Assembly: GCF_001544515.1 (NCBI RefSeq)
Contig: NZ_FCOL02000035.1
Coordinates: 1-57,475 of the forward strand
From: Caballeronia terrestris
GTDB taxonomy: Bacteria; Pseudomonadota; Gammaproteobacteria; Burkholderiales; Burkholderiaceae
DNA length: 57,475 nt
Reading direction: 5' to 3'
Shown here: piece by piece, positions 16,505 to 25,191 of the stretch
Numbering within the stretch: the first letter of the stretch is position 1
Layout: every line of letters starts with the position of its first letter
Program-made: the position numbers and the translations under genes
The notes under the pieces: model-generated
The model's database searches: none
What the model was told of the DNA's origin: nothing
The model's input: only the letters and a program-made list of their open reading frames with translations

Positions 16505-16527
16505 CTCGCCAAACCGGACGCGTAAAA

Positions 16528-16617
16528 CCCGCGGTCGAACGCGCCACGGCAGACAAGCCGAGGATGTTGACGCGTTCTCCTTCCAGGGCGGAAGGAAGGC
16601 TACTCCCCAAAGACGGG
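16528..16617 (-). ncRNA. yybP-ykoY family (Mn2+) riboswitch aptamer
   Basis: Read on the minus strand, the leader contains GGGGAGTAG (16608-16600), the hallmark L1 motif. The helix CCTTCC/GGAAGG follows, then GTCAACATCC (16571-16562), matching the conserved L3 motif. The helix GAACGC/GCGTTC comes next, and then GACC (16536-16533). The closing P1 helix pairs 16617-16613 (CCCGT) with 16532-16528 (GCGGG). Motif order and spacing match the yybP-ykoY class, which senses Mn2+ and usually governs metal exporters. It lies about 180 bases ahead of the cation-exchanger start. I judged this by eye against the remembered consensus. Confidence 0.72.
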
Positions 16618-16836
16618 GTGAAGTGTAGCCCGGTCAAAACGATTCGGCAAGGCGCGCGGCTTGAGCCACGGCAAGAAGCGCATATGGATATGGCGATCGG
16701 ATCGTTGTCGCTGCGGCCTTCGTTCGATACGCTACCGGCGCGGGCGCGCGCCTTGCATCGTCATCGCGCGTCGTCGAATCGAATAAGCGAAAAACGAACG
16801 TAAAGACTAATCGACCCAAGGGTCACGGGAGAACTC

Positions 16837-18423
16837 ATGCGCCTCAAATTGCTCGCGGCCGCCGCGCTCGTCGCCACGCCGATGCTCGCAATGTCCAAGC
16901 CGCTCACCGTCTGCACCGAATCGAGCCCGGACGGCTTCGACGTCGTCCAGTTCAACTCGCTCGTCACGACCAATGCGTCGGCCGACGTGCTCTTCAACAC
17001 GCTCGTCTCCTACGACGAAGCCGCGAAGAAAATCGCGCCGTCGCTGGCGGAGAAGTGGGACGTGAGCGCCGATGGCCTCACCTACACGTTCCACCTGCGC
17101 CCGAACGTGCAGTTCCAGTCCACCGATTACTTCAAGCCGACGCGCAAGCTCAGCGCTGACGACGTCGTGTTCACCTTCGACCGCATGCTCTCCGAGAGCA
17201 ATCCGTGGCACAAGGTCGCCGGGGCAAGCGGCTTTCCGCATGCGCAATCGATGGGGCTCGTGAAGCTGATCAAGTCGGTAAGCAAGGTCGATGACAACAC
17301 CGTGAAGTTCGAACTCAACGAGCCGAACGCGACCTTCGTGCCGATCCTGACGATGGGTTTCGCATCGATCTATTCGGCCGAATACGCCGATCAGTTGCAA
17401 AAAGCGAACAAGCAGACCGATCTGAACGCCAAGCCGATCGGCACCGGTCCGTTCGTGCTGAAGAGCTACACGAAGGACGCCGTGATCCGCTACGACGTCA
17501 ACCCGACGTACTGGGGCCCGAAGCCGAAGATTGATCGCCTGATCTACGCGATCACGCCGGATGCATCGGTGCGCGCGCAGAAGATCAAGGCGGGCGAATG
17601 CCAGATCGCGTTGTCGCCGAAACCGCAGGACGTGATCGACGCGAAGAACGACAAGGCGCTCAAAGTGAGCGAGACGCCCGCGTTCATGACGGCGTTCGTC
17701 GCGCTGAACACGCAGAAGAAGCCGCTTGATAACCCGAAGGTCCGTCAGGCACTCAACGAAGCCTTCGATCGCACGACCTACATCAAGACCGTGTTCGACA
17801 ACACCGCGACGCCCGCCGTAAATCCGTTCCCGCCGAATACTTGGAGCTACGACAAGGCGGTGAGCCCGTACGCCTATTCCGCCGACAAGGCGAAGAAGCT
17901 GCTCGCCGACGCGGGCTTTCCGGACGGCTTCGAGACGACGATCTGGGTGCGTCCGAACGGCAGCGTGCTCAATCCGAATCCGAAGGCCGGCGCCGAACTG
18001 CTGCAGGCCGATCTCGCGAAGATCGGCGTGAAGGCGCAGGTGAAGGTGATCGAATGGGGCGAGCTGATCAAGGAAGCGAAGCAGGGTCAGCATGACATGC
18101 TGTTCATGGGCTGGGCCGGCGACAATGGCGACCCGGATAACTATCTGTCACCGCTCTTTAGCTGCAATGCGGTGAAGTCGGGCATCAACTTTGCGCGCTA
18201 CTGCGATCCGCAACTCGACAAGCTGATCGCCGACGGCAAGGCGACCGCCGATGTTTCGAAGCGCACGAAAGCGTACGGCGATGCGCAGAAGATCATCCAC
18301 GATCAGGCGCTGTGGATTCCGCTCGCGTATCCGACAGCCGCCGCGCTGACGCGCGGCAACGTCAGCGGTTATCACGTGAGTCCGTTCGGGCGGCAGAACT
18401 TCACGGGCGTCGTAGTGCAGTAG
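16837..18423 (+). CDS. ABC transporter periplasmic peptide-binding protein (DppA-like, SBP family 5)
   Basis: This 528-residue exported solute-binding protein has a Sec signal peptide of about 20 residues (M-R-L-K-L-L-A-A-A-A-L start). The mature N-terminus K-P-L-T-V-C-T-E-S-S-P-D-G-F-D is typical of dipeptide-binding DppA. The family-5 signature lies around A-P-S-L-A-E-K-W-D-V-S-A-D-G-L-T-Y. The mature Cys pairs fit DppA disulfides. It binds di- or oligopeptides, or haem, in the periplasm and delivers them to a DppBCDF permease. No permease or ATPase gene adjoins it, so the partner genes are elsewhere or on the other side of a rearrangement. A GGGAGA ribosome site precedes the ATG. Confidence 0.92.
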   Translation: MRLKLLAAAALVATPMLAMSKPLTVCTESSPDGFDVVQFNSLVTTNASADVLFNTLVSYDEAAKKIAPSLAEKWDVSADGLTYTFHLRPNVQFQSTDYFKPTRKLSADDVVFTFDRMLSESNPWHKVAGASGFPHAQSMGLVKLIKSVSKVDDNTVKFELNEPNATFVPILTMGFASIYSAEYADQLQKANKQTDLNAKPIGTGPFVLKSYTKDAVIRYDVNPTYWGPKPKIDRLIYAITPDASVRAQKIKAGECQIALSPKPQDVIDAKNDKALKVSETPAFMTAFVALNTQKKPLDNPKVRQALNEAFDRTTYIKTVFDNTATPAVNPFPPNTWSYDKAVSPYAYSADKAKKLLADAGFPDGFETTIWVRPNGSVLNPNPKAGAELLQADLAKIGVKAQVKVIEWGELIKEAKQGQHDMLFMGWAGDNGDPDNYLSPLFSCNAVKSGINFARYCDPQLDKLIADGKATADVSKRTKAYGDAQKIIHDQALWIPLAYPTAAALTRGNVSGYHVSPFGRQNFTGVVVQ

Positions 18424-18441
18424 CCCTCTTCGATGGCGTGG

Positions 18442-19515
18442 TTACGCGGGAGCAAAGCGGATCACGCCATCGTCATCGATTTGGCACTTCAGCTCGCCTT
18501 CGAGCCACAGCAGATGCAAGTGCGCGAGCGCTTCGCCTAGCGCGAATGTCATCTGATGAATATCGAGCTTGCGTTTGAACATCATCGGGACGATTTCAGC
18601 GGCGCTTTGCGGCTTGATCGAACACGCTTCGCGCACTTCGGCGAGGCGCGCCTTGTGATGATCGCGTAACTGCGCGATACGCGTGTGCATGCCGCGAAAC
18701 GGCTTGCCGTGCGACGGCAAAACGAGCGTGTCGGCGGCCATCGTTTCGTAGCGTCCGAGCGATTCCAGATAAAGCGCAAGCGGATTGCCTTCGGGCTCGA
18801 TATCGAAGACAGAGACGTTCGTCGAGATGCGCGGCAGCACCATGTCGCCGGAAATCAGCACGCCTGCCTCCGCGCAGAAGAGCGCGCTGTGCTCCGGCGA
18901 ATGGCCATAGCCCGCCACCACTTGCCATGCGCGGCCGCCTATCGTCAGCGTATCGCCGTCACGCAAGCGGCGGAATTGCGGCGGGATCGAAGGCACGAGC
19001 GTCGGGTAATAAGTGTCGCGTTTGCGCAGCGCATCGAGCGATGTCTCGTCGTTCAGGCCGTGTCGCGCGAAGTGGCGCGCGGCACGCTCGCCGCCCGCAT
19101 TCGAGCCGTCGCCGGCGGCCATCACGCGACCCATCGCATATTCGCCTAGCGATATCCACAGGCGCACGTTCCAGCGCTTTTTGTCGCCGCCGTTGCAGAT
19201 CCAGTCGGCAAGGCCCAGGTGGTCCGGATGGCAATGCGTGACGATCACGCGCAGCACCGGCAGGCCTTCGAGCAGCGTGTCGAACACGCGCTCCCAGTTC
19301 GCGCGGATCGTCTCGCTTGCAATGCCGCAATCGACCACCGTCCAGCCGCGCACGCCGTCGATTTCGTCGCGCATCAGCCAGAGATTGATGTGATCGAGCG
19401 CGAACGGCAGCGGCATACGCACCCAGAACACGCCGGGCGCGGCTTCCATGACGCCGCCGGCTTCCGGCAAGGCATCGGCAAAAACGTAGTCGAGTTGATG
19501 TTCGAGGGCGTTCAT
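18442..19515 (-). CDS. MBL-fold metallo-hydrolase (LiuR-divergon)
   Basis: This 357-residue metallo-beta-lactamase-fold hydrolase has the metal motif T-H-C-H-P-D-H-L-G near residue 100, a further His in G-Y-G-H-S-P-E-H, and a metal-bridging Asp in I-S-G-D-M-V. A C-terminal winged-helix-like region (about 290-357) resembles the C-terminal domain of LACTB2-type hydrolases. Thioester or phosphodiester hydrolysis is possible; no substrate is shown. The ATG at 19515 is chosen, and the open frame upstream overlaps the divergent liuR. A shared operator between the two starts suggests LiuR control. Beyond its stop, a 10-bp inverted repeat (18431-18440/18463-18472) overlaps the gene end. Confidence 0.82.
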   Translation of the reverse strand: MNALEHQLDYVFADALPEAGGVMEAAPGVFWVRMPLPFALDHINLWLMRDEIDGVRGWTVVDCGIASETIRANWERVFDTLLEGLPVLRVIVTHCHPDHLGLADWICNGGDKKRWNVRLWISLGEYAMGRVMAAGDGSNAGGERAARHFARHGLNDETSLDALRKRDTYYPTLVPSIPPQFRRLRDGDTLTIGGRAWQVVAGYGHSPEHSALFCAEAGVLISGDMVLPRISTNVSVFDIEPEGNPLALYLESLGRYETMAADTLVLPSHGKPFRGMHTRIAQLRDHHKARLAEVREACSIKPQSAAEIVPMMFKRKLDIHQMTFALGEALAHLHLLWLEGELKCQIDDDGVIRFAPA

Positions 19516-19561
19516 TCGCGCATGGGTCTCCGGGTTGCGGCGCCGTTGCAATTTGCCGAGG

Positions 19562-19577
19562 TTGACGATAACGTAAA
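19562..19577. promoter_or_regulatory. Probable LiuR operator overlapping the liuR promoter
   Basis: TTGACG-ATAA-CGTAAA is a 16-bp pseudo-palindrome of the kind bound by LiuR, a MerR-family regulator of branched-chain amino acid degradation. TTGACG also serves as a plausible -35, with TATTAA at 19584-19589 as -10 (16-base spacer), 40 bases before the liuR ATG. The MBL gene starts divergently at 19515. Confidence 0.6.
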
Positions 19578-19629
19578 CGTACATATTAACGTCCACGGAC
19601 TGATCGCGCTCGAACTTCGGCGCCCGGCG

Positions 19630-20052
19630 ATGAATCAACAGACGCAATACACGATCACCGAACTCGCGCGCGAATTCGAAGTCACACCGCGCGCCATTCG
19701 CTTCTACGAAGACCAGGGCCTGCTTGCGCCGACGCGCGAAGGGTCGGGCGGATTGCGCCGCGTGTACTCGCCGCGCGACCGCACGCGGCTCAAGCTCACG
19801 CTGCGCGGCAAGCGCCTCGGCTTCACGCTCTCGGAGATTCGCGTGCTGCTCGATCTCTACGATTCGCCGACGGGCACCGTCTCGCAACTGCACGCGTTCC
19901 TCGATACGATCGCCGCGCATCGCAAGGTTTTGGAGCAGCAACTGGAGGACCTGAACGCGACGCTCGCCGAACTCGACCAATACGAGCAGCAAGGCCGTGC
20001 GCTCCTTTCAGCGAGTGCTGAAAAGCGCGCGCGCAAATCGAAGGCGGCATGA
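19630..20052 (+). CDS. liuR: MerR-family regulator, LiuR-type
   Basis: This 140-residue MerR-family regulator has an N-terminal winged helix (Y-T-I-T-E-L-A-R-E-F-E-V-T-P-R-A-I-R-F-Y at about 7-26) followed by E-D-Q-G-L-L-A-P-T. A dimerisation coiled coil occupies about 85-125. There is no metal-binding Cys loop, which sets it apart from metal-sensing MerR proteins and fits LiuR, the regulator of leucine/isovalerate and related acyl-CoA catabolism. In beta-proteobacteria LiuR regulons are reported to include aceK, the next gene here (25 bases downstream). An operator-like site overlaps its own promoter. Confidence 0.85.
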   Translation: MNQQTQYTITELAREFEVTPRAIRFYEDQGLLAPTREGSGGLRRVYSPRDRTRLKLTLRGKRLGFTLSEIRVLLDLYDSPTGTVSQLHAFLDTIAAHRKVLEQQLEDLNATLAELDQYEQQGRALLSASAEKRARKSKAA

Positions 20053-20077
20053 CCCTCCCACGACGCGCTGAGTCGAT

Positions 20078-21886
20078 ATGAACCACTTCCCCAAACTGCT
20101 CTCGTCGCAAATCGGTTTCGATCTCGCGCAGACGATGCTCGAAGGATTCGATCGTCACTACTGCGTGTTTCGCGATGCCGCGATCAAGGCGAAGACGCTG
20201 TTCGAAGAAGGCGACTGGAACTCGCTGCAGCAGCTTGCACGCGAGCGGATTGCGTCGTATGACAATCGCGTCGACGAATGCGTGATGCTGCTTGAGGACG
20301 AATACGACGCGGAAAACATAGACGACGAAATCTGGCAACAGATCAAGCTGCACTACATCGGCTTGCTCACGTCGCATCGTCAGCCGGAGTGCGCGGAGAC
20401 GTTCTTCAACTCGGTGTGCTGCAAGATCCTGCATCGCTCGTACTTCAACAACGATTTCATCTTCGTGCGGCCCGCGATTTCCACGGAGTACATCGAGAAC
20501 GACGAACCCGCCGCGAAGCCTACATATCGCGCGTATTACCCGGCGCGGGATGGCCTTGCCGCGACGCTCGAACGCATCGTCACGAATTTTCAGTTGAACC
20601 CGCCGTTCGAGGATTTGCAGCGCGACGTGCAGTGCGTGATGCAATCGATGAGCGAAGTCCTCGGCGACTTCAAGGCGGCGCCGAATTTTCAGATTCACGT
20701 CTTGTCGTCGCTGTTCTTTCGCAACAAGGCCGCTTATATCGTCGGGCGCATCATCAACAGCGACAGCGTCGTGCCGTTTGCCGTGCCCGTGCGCCACACG
20801 CAGCCGGGCCTGCTCGCGCTCGATACCGTGCTGCTGAGCCGCGAGCAACTGCTCATCATCTTCAGCTTCGCGCATTCGTATTTTCTCGTCGACATGGAAG
20901 TGCCGTCTGCTTACGTGCAATTCCTGCGCACAATCATGCCGGTGAAACCGAAGGCGGAACTCTATACGTCGGTGGGCTTGCAGAAGCAGGGCAAGAACCT
21001 CTTCTATCGCGACCTGCTGCATCATCTCTCGCATTCGAGCGACCAGTTCATCATCGCGCCCGGCATCAAGGGTCTCGTGATGATCGTGTTCACGCTACCG
21101 TCGTTTCCGTACGTGTTCAAGATGATCAAGGATTACTTCCCGCCGCCGAAGGACACGACGCGCAAGAAGATCAAGGACAAGTATCAGCTCGTCAAACGTC
21201 ACGACCGGCTGGGACGCATGGCCGATACGCTCGAATATTCGAGCGTCGCGCTACCCGTCACGAGGCTCGACGACGCGCTGATCCGCGAGCTGGCGAAAGA
21301 AGCGCCGTCGATGATCGAATACGAAGGCGACAATCTCGTGATCAAGCACGTGTACATCGAGCGTCGCATGGTGCCGCTCAACCTCTTCCTGCAAAACGGC
21401 AGCGATGCGGATATCGAGCACGGCATCAAGGAATACGGCGATGCGATCAAGCAACTGATGCAGGCCAACATCTTTCCGGGCGACATGCTGTACAAGAATT
21501 TCGGCGTGACGCGGCACGGCCGCGTAGTCTTCTACGACTACGACGAGATCGAGTACCTCACCGATTGCAACGTGCGCAAGGTTCCGCCGCCGCGTTACGA
21601 GGAAGACGAGATGTCGGGCGAGCCGTGGTACACCGTGGGCCCGCACGACATCTTTCCGGAAACCTACGACACGTTCCTGCTCGGCGATCCGCGCGTGCGA
21701 GAAGCCTTTATGCGCCTGCACGCCGACTTCTTCGATCCCGAGCTCTGGCAACGAAACAAGGAACAACTGCTGCGCGGCGAACTCGCCGACTTTTTTCCCT
21801 ACGAGCGTTCCGCCCGTTTCTGCATCCGCTATCCGGAGCGCTTCGGGCAGGATTCGAACTCAACCACCTCCGCACGCGCCGCGTGA
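20078..21886 (+). CDS. aceK: Isocitrate dehydrogenase kinase/phosphatase
   Basis: This 602-residue bifunctional enzyme phosphorylates and dephosphorylates isocitrate dehydrogenase, which switches flux between the TCA cycle and the glyoxylate shunt. The N-terminal regulatory half starts at about L-L-S-S-Q-I-G-F-D-L-A-Q. The kinase-like half has the ATP site around Y-V-F-K-M-I-K-D-Y-F-P-P-P-K. The metal/catalytic Asp region is V-V-F-Y-D-Y-D-E-I near residue 488, and the family motif E-P-W-Y-T-V-G comes near 510. Length is normal. It follows liuR by 25 bases, and the position after LiuR supports control by acetyl-CoA-yielding catabolism. aceA and aceB are not in the window. Confidence 0.95.
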   Translation: MNHFPKLLSSQIGFDLAQTMLEGFDRHYCVFRDAAIKAKTLFEEGDWNSLQQLARERIASYDNRVDECVMLLEDEYDAENIDDEIWQQIKLHYIGLLTSHRQPECAETFFNSVCCKILHRSYFNNDFIFVRPAISTEYIENDEPAAKPTYRAYYPARDGLAATLERIVTNFQLNPPFEDLQRDVQCVMQSMSEVLGDFKAAPNFQIHVLSSLFFRNKAAYIVGRIINSDSVVPFAVPVRHTQPGLLALDTVLLSREQLLIIFSFAHSYFLVDMEVPSAYVQFLRTIMPVKPKAELYTSVGLQKQGKNLFYRDLLHHLSHSSDQFIIAPGIKGLVMIVFTLPSFPYVFKMIKDYFPPPKDTTRKKIKDKYQLVKRHDRLGRMADTLEYSSVALPVTRLDDALIRELAKEAPSMIEYEGDNLVIKHVYIERRMVPLNLFLQNGSDADIEHGIKEYGDAIKQLMQANIFPGDMLYKNFGVTRHGRVVFYDYDEIEYLTDCNVRKVPPPRYEEDEMSGEPWYTVGPHDIFPETYDTFLLGDPRVREAFMRLHADFFDPELWQRNKEQLLRGELADFFPYERSARFCIRYPERFGQDSNSTTSARAA

Positions 21887-21912
21887 CGGCAGCCGCTTTC
21901 AAACGACACATC

Positions 21913-22683
21913 ATGAACACGTATAACGATCAAAACCCGCTCTCGCACCTGTTCGACAACAACGCAGCGTGGGTCGAGCGCATGCTCGCGGAAGATCCCG
22001 AGTACTTTTCGCGCCTGGCTCACCAGCAGGCGCCGGAGTATCTGTGGATCGGCTGCTCCGACTCGCGCGTACCCGCGAACCAGATCATCGGCTTGCCGCC
22101 GGGCGAAGTGTTCGTGCACAGAAACATCGCGAACGTGGTCGTGCACTCGGATCTGAACGCTTTGTCCGTGATCCAGTTCGCCGTCGATCTGCTGAAGGTG
22201 AAGCACATCATGGTGGTCGGGCACTATGGCTGCTCGGGCGTCGGCGCGGCGCTCGTCAGCCGGCGCGTCGGTCTCGCGGACAACTGGCTGCGCCACGTCG
22301 AGGACGTGCGCGAAAAGCACGCGGCGCTGCTCGACGGCTGGCCGATGGGCGACGCGCGGCATCGCAGGCTCGTCGAGCTGAACACGATCGAGCAGACGGT
22401 GAACGTGTGCCGCACGACCATCGTCAACGATGCGTGGGCGCGCGGCCAGGAACTGACCGTGCACGGCTGGACGTATGGCGTGCACGACGGCCGCGTGCGC
22501 AACATGGGCATGATGATCAGCGCGCACGACCAGATCGAATCGACGTATCAATCCTGCCTCGCGGAACTGGCACGCGGCGGCGCGCACTCGAGCGAAAACG
22601 ACGTCATCGCCTCGGATGCAGCACGCCTCGGCGACATTCCCGCTCTCGTCCAAGGTGTTATCAAGGAGTTGAAACATGAGTGA
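21913..22683 (+). CDS. can: Beta-class carbonic anhydrase
   Basis: This 256-residue zinc enzyme interconverts CO2 and bicarbonate. Its metal ligands and active-site dyad are in G-C-S-D-S-R (Cys and Asp-Arg) and G-H-Y-G-C-S-G-V (His and Cys). The fold motif H-R-N-I-A-N-V-V lies between them. The C-terminal ~40 residues extend beyond the 220-residue E. coli Can. The ATG at 21913 lies 26 bases after aceK. The end overlaps the thiolase start by eight bases (ATGAGTGA), so translation is coupled. Confidence 0.92.
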   Translation: MNTYNDQNPLSHLFDNNAAWVERMLAEDPEYFSRLAHQQAPEYLWIGCSDSRVPANQIIGLPPGEVFVHRNIANVVVHSDLNALSVIQFAVDLLKVKHIMVVGHYGCSGVGAALVSRRVGLADNWLRHVEDVREKHAALLDGWPMGDARHRRLVELNTIEQTVNVCRTTIVNDAWARGQELTVHGWTYGVHDGRVRNMGMMISAHDQIESTYQSCLAELARGGAHSSENDVIASDAARLGDIPALVQGVIKELKHE

Positions 22684-23869
22684 GACAAATCGTGATCCGG
22701 TCGTCATCGTGTCCGCAGCGCGCACGCCGATGGCGGCTTTTCAGGGCGACTTCGCATCGATGACGGCGCCCGAGTTGGGCGCCGTCGCGATCGCGGCGGC
22801 GCGCGAGCGCGCGGGTATCGCGCCCGAGCAGATCGACGAAGTCGTGTTCGGCTGCGTGCTTCCAGCGGGCCAGGGCCAGGCGCCCGCGCGACAGGCCGCG
22901 CTCGGCGCAGGCCTGCCGCTCGCGGCCGGTTGCACGACGGTCAACAAGATGTGCGGCTCCGGCATGCGCGCCGCGATGTTCGCGCACGACATGCTGCTCG
23001 CGGGCTCGGCCGACGTGATCGTCGCGGGCGGCATGGAGAGCATGTCGAACGCGCCGTACCTGCTTCCGAAGGCGCGCGGCGGCATGCGCATGGGACACGG
23101 TCAAGTGCTCGACCACATGTTCCTCGACGGCCTCGAAGACGCCTACGAAAAGGGGCGCCTGATGGGCACATTCGCGGAACAGTGCGCGTCGTCGTATTCG
23201 TTTTCGCGCGAATCGCAGGATGCGTTCGCGATCGAATCGCTGCGCCGCTCGAAGCTCGCGAACGAGGACGGTTCGTTCGCGTGGGAGATCGCGCCGGTCA
23301 CGGTGAAGGGCCGCAAGGGCGATACGATCATCGATCGCGACGAGCAGCCCTTCAAGGCCGACATCGACAAGATCGCGACGCTCAAGCCCGCGTTCGCGAA
23401 GGACGGCACGGTGACGGCGGCGAATTCGTCTTCGATCTCCGATGGCGCCGCCGCGCTCGTATTGATGCGCGAATCGACGGCGAAGCGTCTCGGCGTCACG
23501 CCGCTCGCGCGTGTCGCGGGGCACAGCACCTTTGCGCAGCAGCCTGCGCTGTTCACGACGGCGCCGGTGGGCGCGATCCGCAAGCTCTTCGAGAAGAACG
23601 GCTGGCGCGCGAACGACGTCGATTTGTACGAGATCAACGAGGCGTTTGCTGTCGTCACGATGGCGGCCATGCGCGAGCATGATCTGCCGCATGACAAGGT
23701 GAACGTGCACGGCGGCGCGTGCGCGCTCGGGCATCCGATCGGCGCATCGGGCGCGCGGATTCTAGTCACGCTGATCGGCGCGTTGAGGCACCGCGGGTTG
23801 AAGCGCGGCGTCGCGAGTTTGTGCATCGGCGGCGGGGAAGCGACGGCGATGGGGGTAGAGCTGGTTTAA
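22676..23869 (+). CDS. Acetyl-CoA acetyltransferase (thiolase II)
   Basis: This 397-residue thiolase carries the nucleophilic Cys in N-K-M-C-G-S-G-M-R near residue 91, the active His in G-H-P-I-G-A-S-G, and the second Cys in S-L-C-I-G-G-G. The enzyme condenses two acetyl-CoA or cleaves acetoacetyl-CoA, the last step of leucine and ketone-body degradation and the first step of PHB synthesis. It is translationally coupled to can. The next gene starts 21 bases later. LiuR-regulated context suggests the degradative direction. No phaB or phaC is nearby. Confidence 0.92.
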   Translation: MSETNRDPVVIVSAARTPMAAFQGDFASMTAPELGAVAIAAARERAGIAPEQIDEVVFGCVLPAGQGQAPARQAALGAGLPLAAGCTTVNKMCGSGMRAAMFAHDMLLAGSADVIVAGGMESMSNAPYLLPKARGGMRMGHGQVLDHMFLDGLEDAYEKGRLMGTFAEQCASSYSFSRESQDAFAIESLRRSKLANEDGSFAWEIAPVTVKGRKGDTIIDRDEQPFKADIDKIATLKPAFAKDGTVTAANSSSISDGAAALVLMRESTAKRLGVTPLARVAGHSTFAQQPALFTTAPVGAIRKLFEKNGWRANDVDLYEINEAFAVVTMAAMREHDLPHDKVNVHGGACALGHPIGASGARILVTLIGALRHRGLKRGVASLCIGGGEATAMGVELV

Positions 23870-23890
23870 GCCTTTGACCCAAGGATCGAC

Positions 23891-24568
23891 ATGAAAACCG
23901 TACTGATCGTCGGCGCGTCGCGTGGCCTGGGTCACGAGTTCGCGCGCGAATATTCCCGCGACGGCTGGCGCGTGCTGGCCACCGCGCGCGACAAGGCGTC
24001 GCTTCACTCGCTCGACGCGATGGGCGCGCAGACCTTCTCGCTCGATGTCACGCAGCCCGAGCAGGTCGCGGCGCTCGCGTGGCAACTGGACGGCGAGCAG
24101 CTCGATGTCGCGATCATCGTGTCGGGCGTGTACGGGCCGCGCACGGAAGGCGTCGAGCCGGTCAATGCCGACGATTTCGACGACGTCATGCGCACCAACG
24201 TGCACGGCCCGATGCAACTGATCCCCGTGCTGCTGCCCCTCACCGACGCCGCACACGGCGTGCTCGCGGTTCTGTCGAGCCGGATGGGCAGCATCGGCAC
24301 GGCGAGCGGCACGACGGGCTGGCTTTATCGCGCGAGCAAGGCGGCGTTGAACTCGGTGCTCAAGGTGGCGTCGCTCGAGACGCGGCATTCCGCGTGCATC
24401 GCGCTGCATCCGGGCTGGGTACGCACGGACATGGGCGGATCGTCGGCGGCGATCGATGTTGCGCATAGCGTCGGCGGCATGCGCTCGGTGATCGCCGAGG
24501 CGGGGGCGATGCGGGATCAATTCAACGGCAGCTTCGTGCAGTACGACGGCACGAAGATCGACTGGTAA
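23891..24568 (+). CDS. SDR-family NAD(P)-dependent oxidoreductase
   Basis: This 225-residue classical short-chain dehydrogenase has the Rossmann motif V-G-A-S-R-G-L-G-H at about 6-14. The catalytic Ser is in L-S-S-R-M-G, and Tyr and Lys are in Y-R-A-S-K (Y-x-x-x-K) near residue 147. Its length and short C-terminus resemble the sniffer/CsgA-like group rather than the 250-residue FabG type. The substrate is unknown. It sits in the same-strand run thiolase-SDR-GST-YchJ with short gaps, so it is probably part of one operon. Confidence 0.88.
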   Translation: MKTVLIVGASRGLGHEFAREYSRDGWRVLATARDKASLHSLDAMGAQTFSLDVTQPEQVAALAWQLDGEQLDVAIIVSGVYGPRTEGVEPVNADDFDDVMRTNVHGPMQLIPVLLPLTDAAHGVLAVLSSRMGSIGTASGTTGWLYRASKAALNSVLKVASLETRHSACIALHPGWVRTDMGGSSAAIDVAHSVGGMRSVIAEAGAMRDQFNGSFVQYDGTKIDW

Positions 24569-24582
24569 ACGAGGGACATTGA

Positions 24583-25191
24583 GTGACTTATCAAGTGCAT
24601 GGTGTTTCGGCTTCGGGCAATTGCTACAAGGTCAGGCTCGCGCTCGAGCAACTGAACTTGCCCTACGTTTGGCATGAGGTCGACATGATGAGCGGCGCCA
24701 CGCGCACCGACGCATTTCGTCGACTCAATCCAAACGGCAAGGTGCCGGTGCTGCAGATCGACGACACGACGTGCCTCTCCGAATCCGACGCGATCCTCTG
24801 CTATCTTGCCGAAGGCACGCCGCTGATGCCAGCCGACCGCCTCGCGCGTGCGCAGGTACTGCAATGGATGTTCTTCGAGCAATACAGCCACGAACCAAAC
24901 GTCGCGGTGGCGCGCTTTATTCTGCAGTTCCTGAAAAAGGCCGACGATCCGCGCTTGCCGGAGAAGATTGCGGGGTCGCATCGCGCCCTGGACGTGATGG
25001 AGTCGCATCTCGCGACGCGCATGTTTTTCGTCGGCGAAAGCTATTCCGTCGCTGATATCGCGCTGTACGCGTACACCCACGTCGCCGCCGAGGCGAATCT
25101 CGACCTGTCGCGCTATCCTGCGATTCGCGCGTGGATCGAGCGCGTGCGCACGCAGCCGCGTCATATCGACATGCCGGGCGTCGATCAGTGA
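24583..25191 (+). CDS. Glutathione S-transferase family protein
   Basis: This 202-residue protein has a thioredoxin-fold N-terminus (V-S-A-S-G-N-C-Y-K-V-R-L-A-L). The cis-Pro loop is in G-K-V-P-V-L-Q-I, and glutathione is contacted by S-E-S-D-A-I-L near residue 65. The all-helical C-terminal domain contains S-V-A-D-I-A-L-Y-A-Y-T. The start is GTG at 24583 with a GAGGGA site about 7 bases upstream, 14 bases after the SDR stop. No substrate is indicated. The last four bases overlap the GTG start of the YchJ-family gene. Confidence 0.88.
   Translation: MTYQVHGVSASGNCYKVRLALEQLNLPYVWHEVDMMSGATRTDAFRRLNPNGKVPVLQIDDTTCLSESDAILCYLAEGTPLMPADRLARAQVLQWMFFEQYSHEPNVAVARFILQFLKKADDPRLPEKIAGSHRALDVMESHLATRMFFVGESYSVADIALYAYTHVAAEANLDLSRYPAIRAWIERVRTQPRHIDMPGVDQ

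Noticed and set aside
16351..16512. N-terminal extension of the exchanger open frame
   Set aside because: The extension is Arg-rich, not family-like, and lies in the structured leader downstream of the riboswitch. The ATG at 16350 has a GAGG site.
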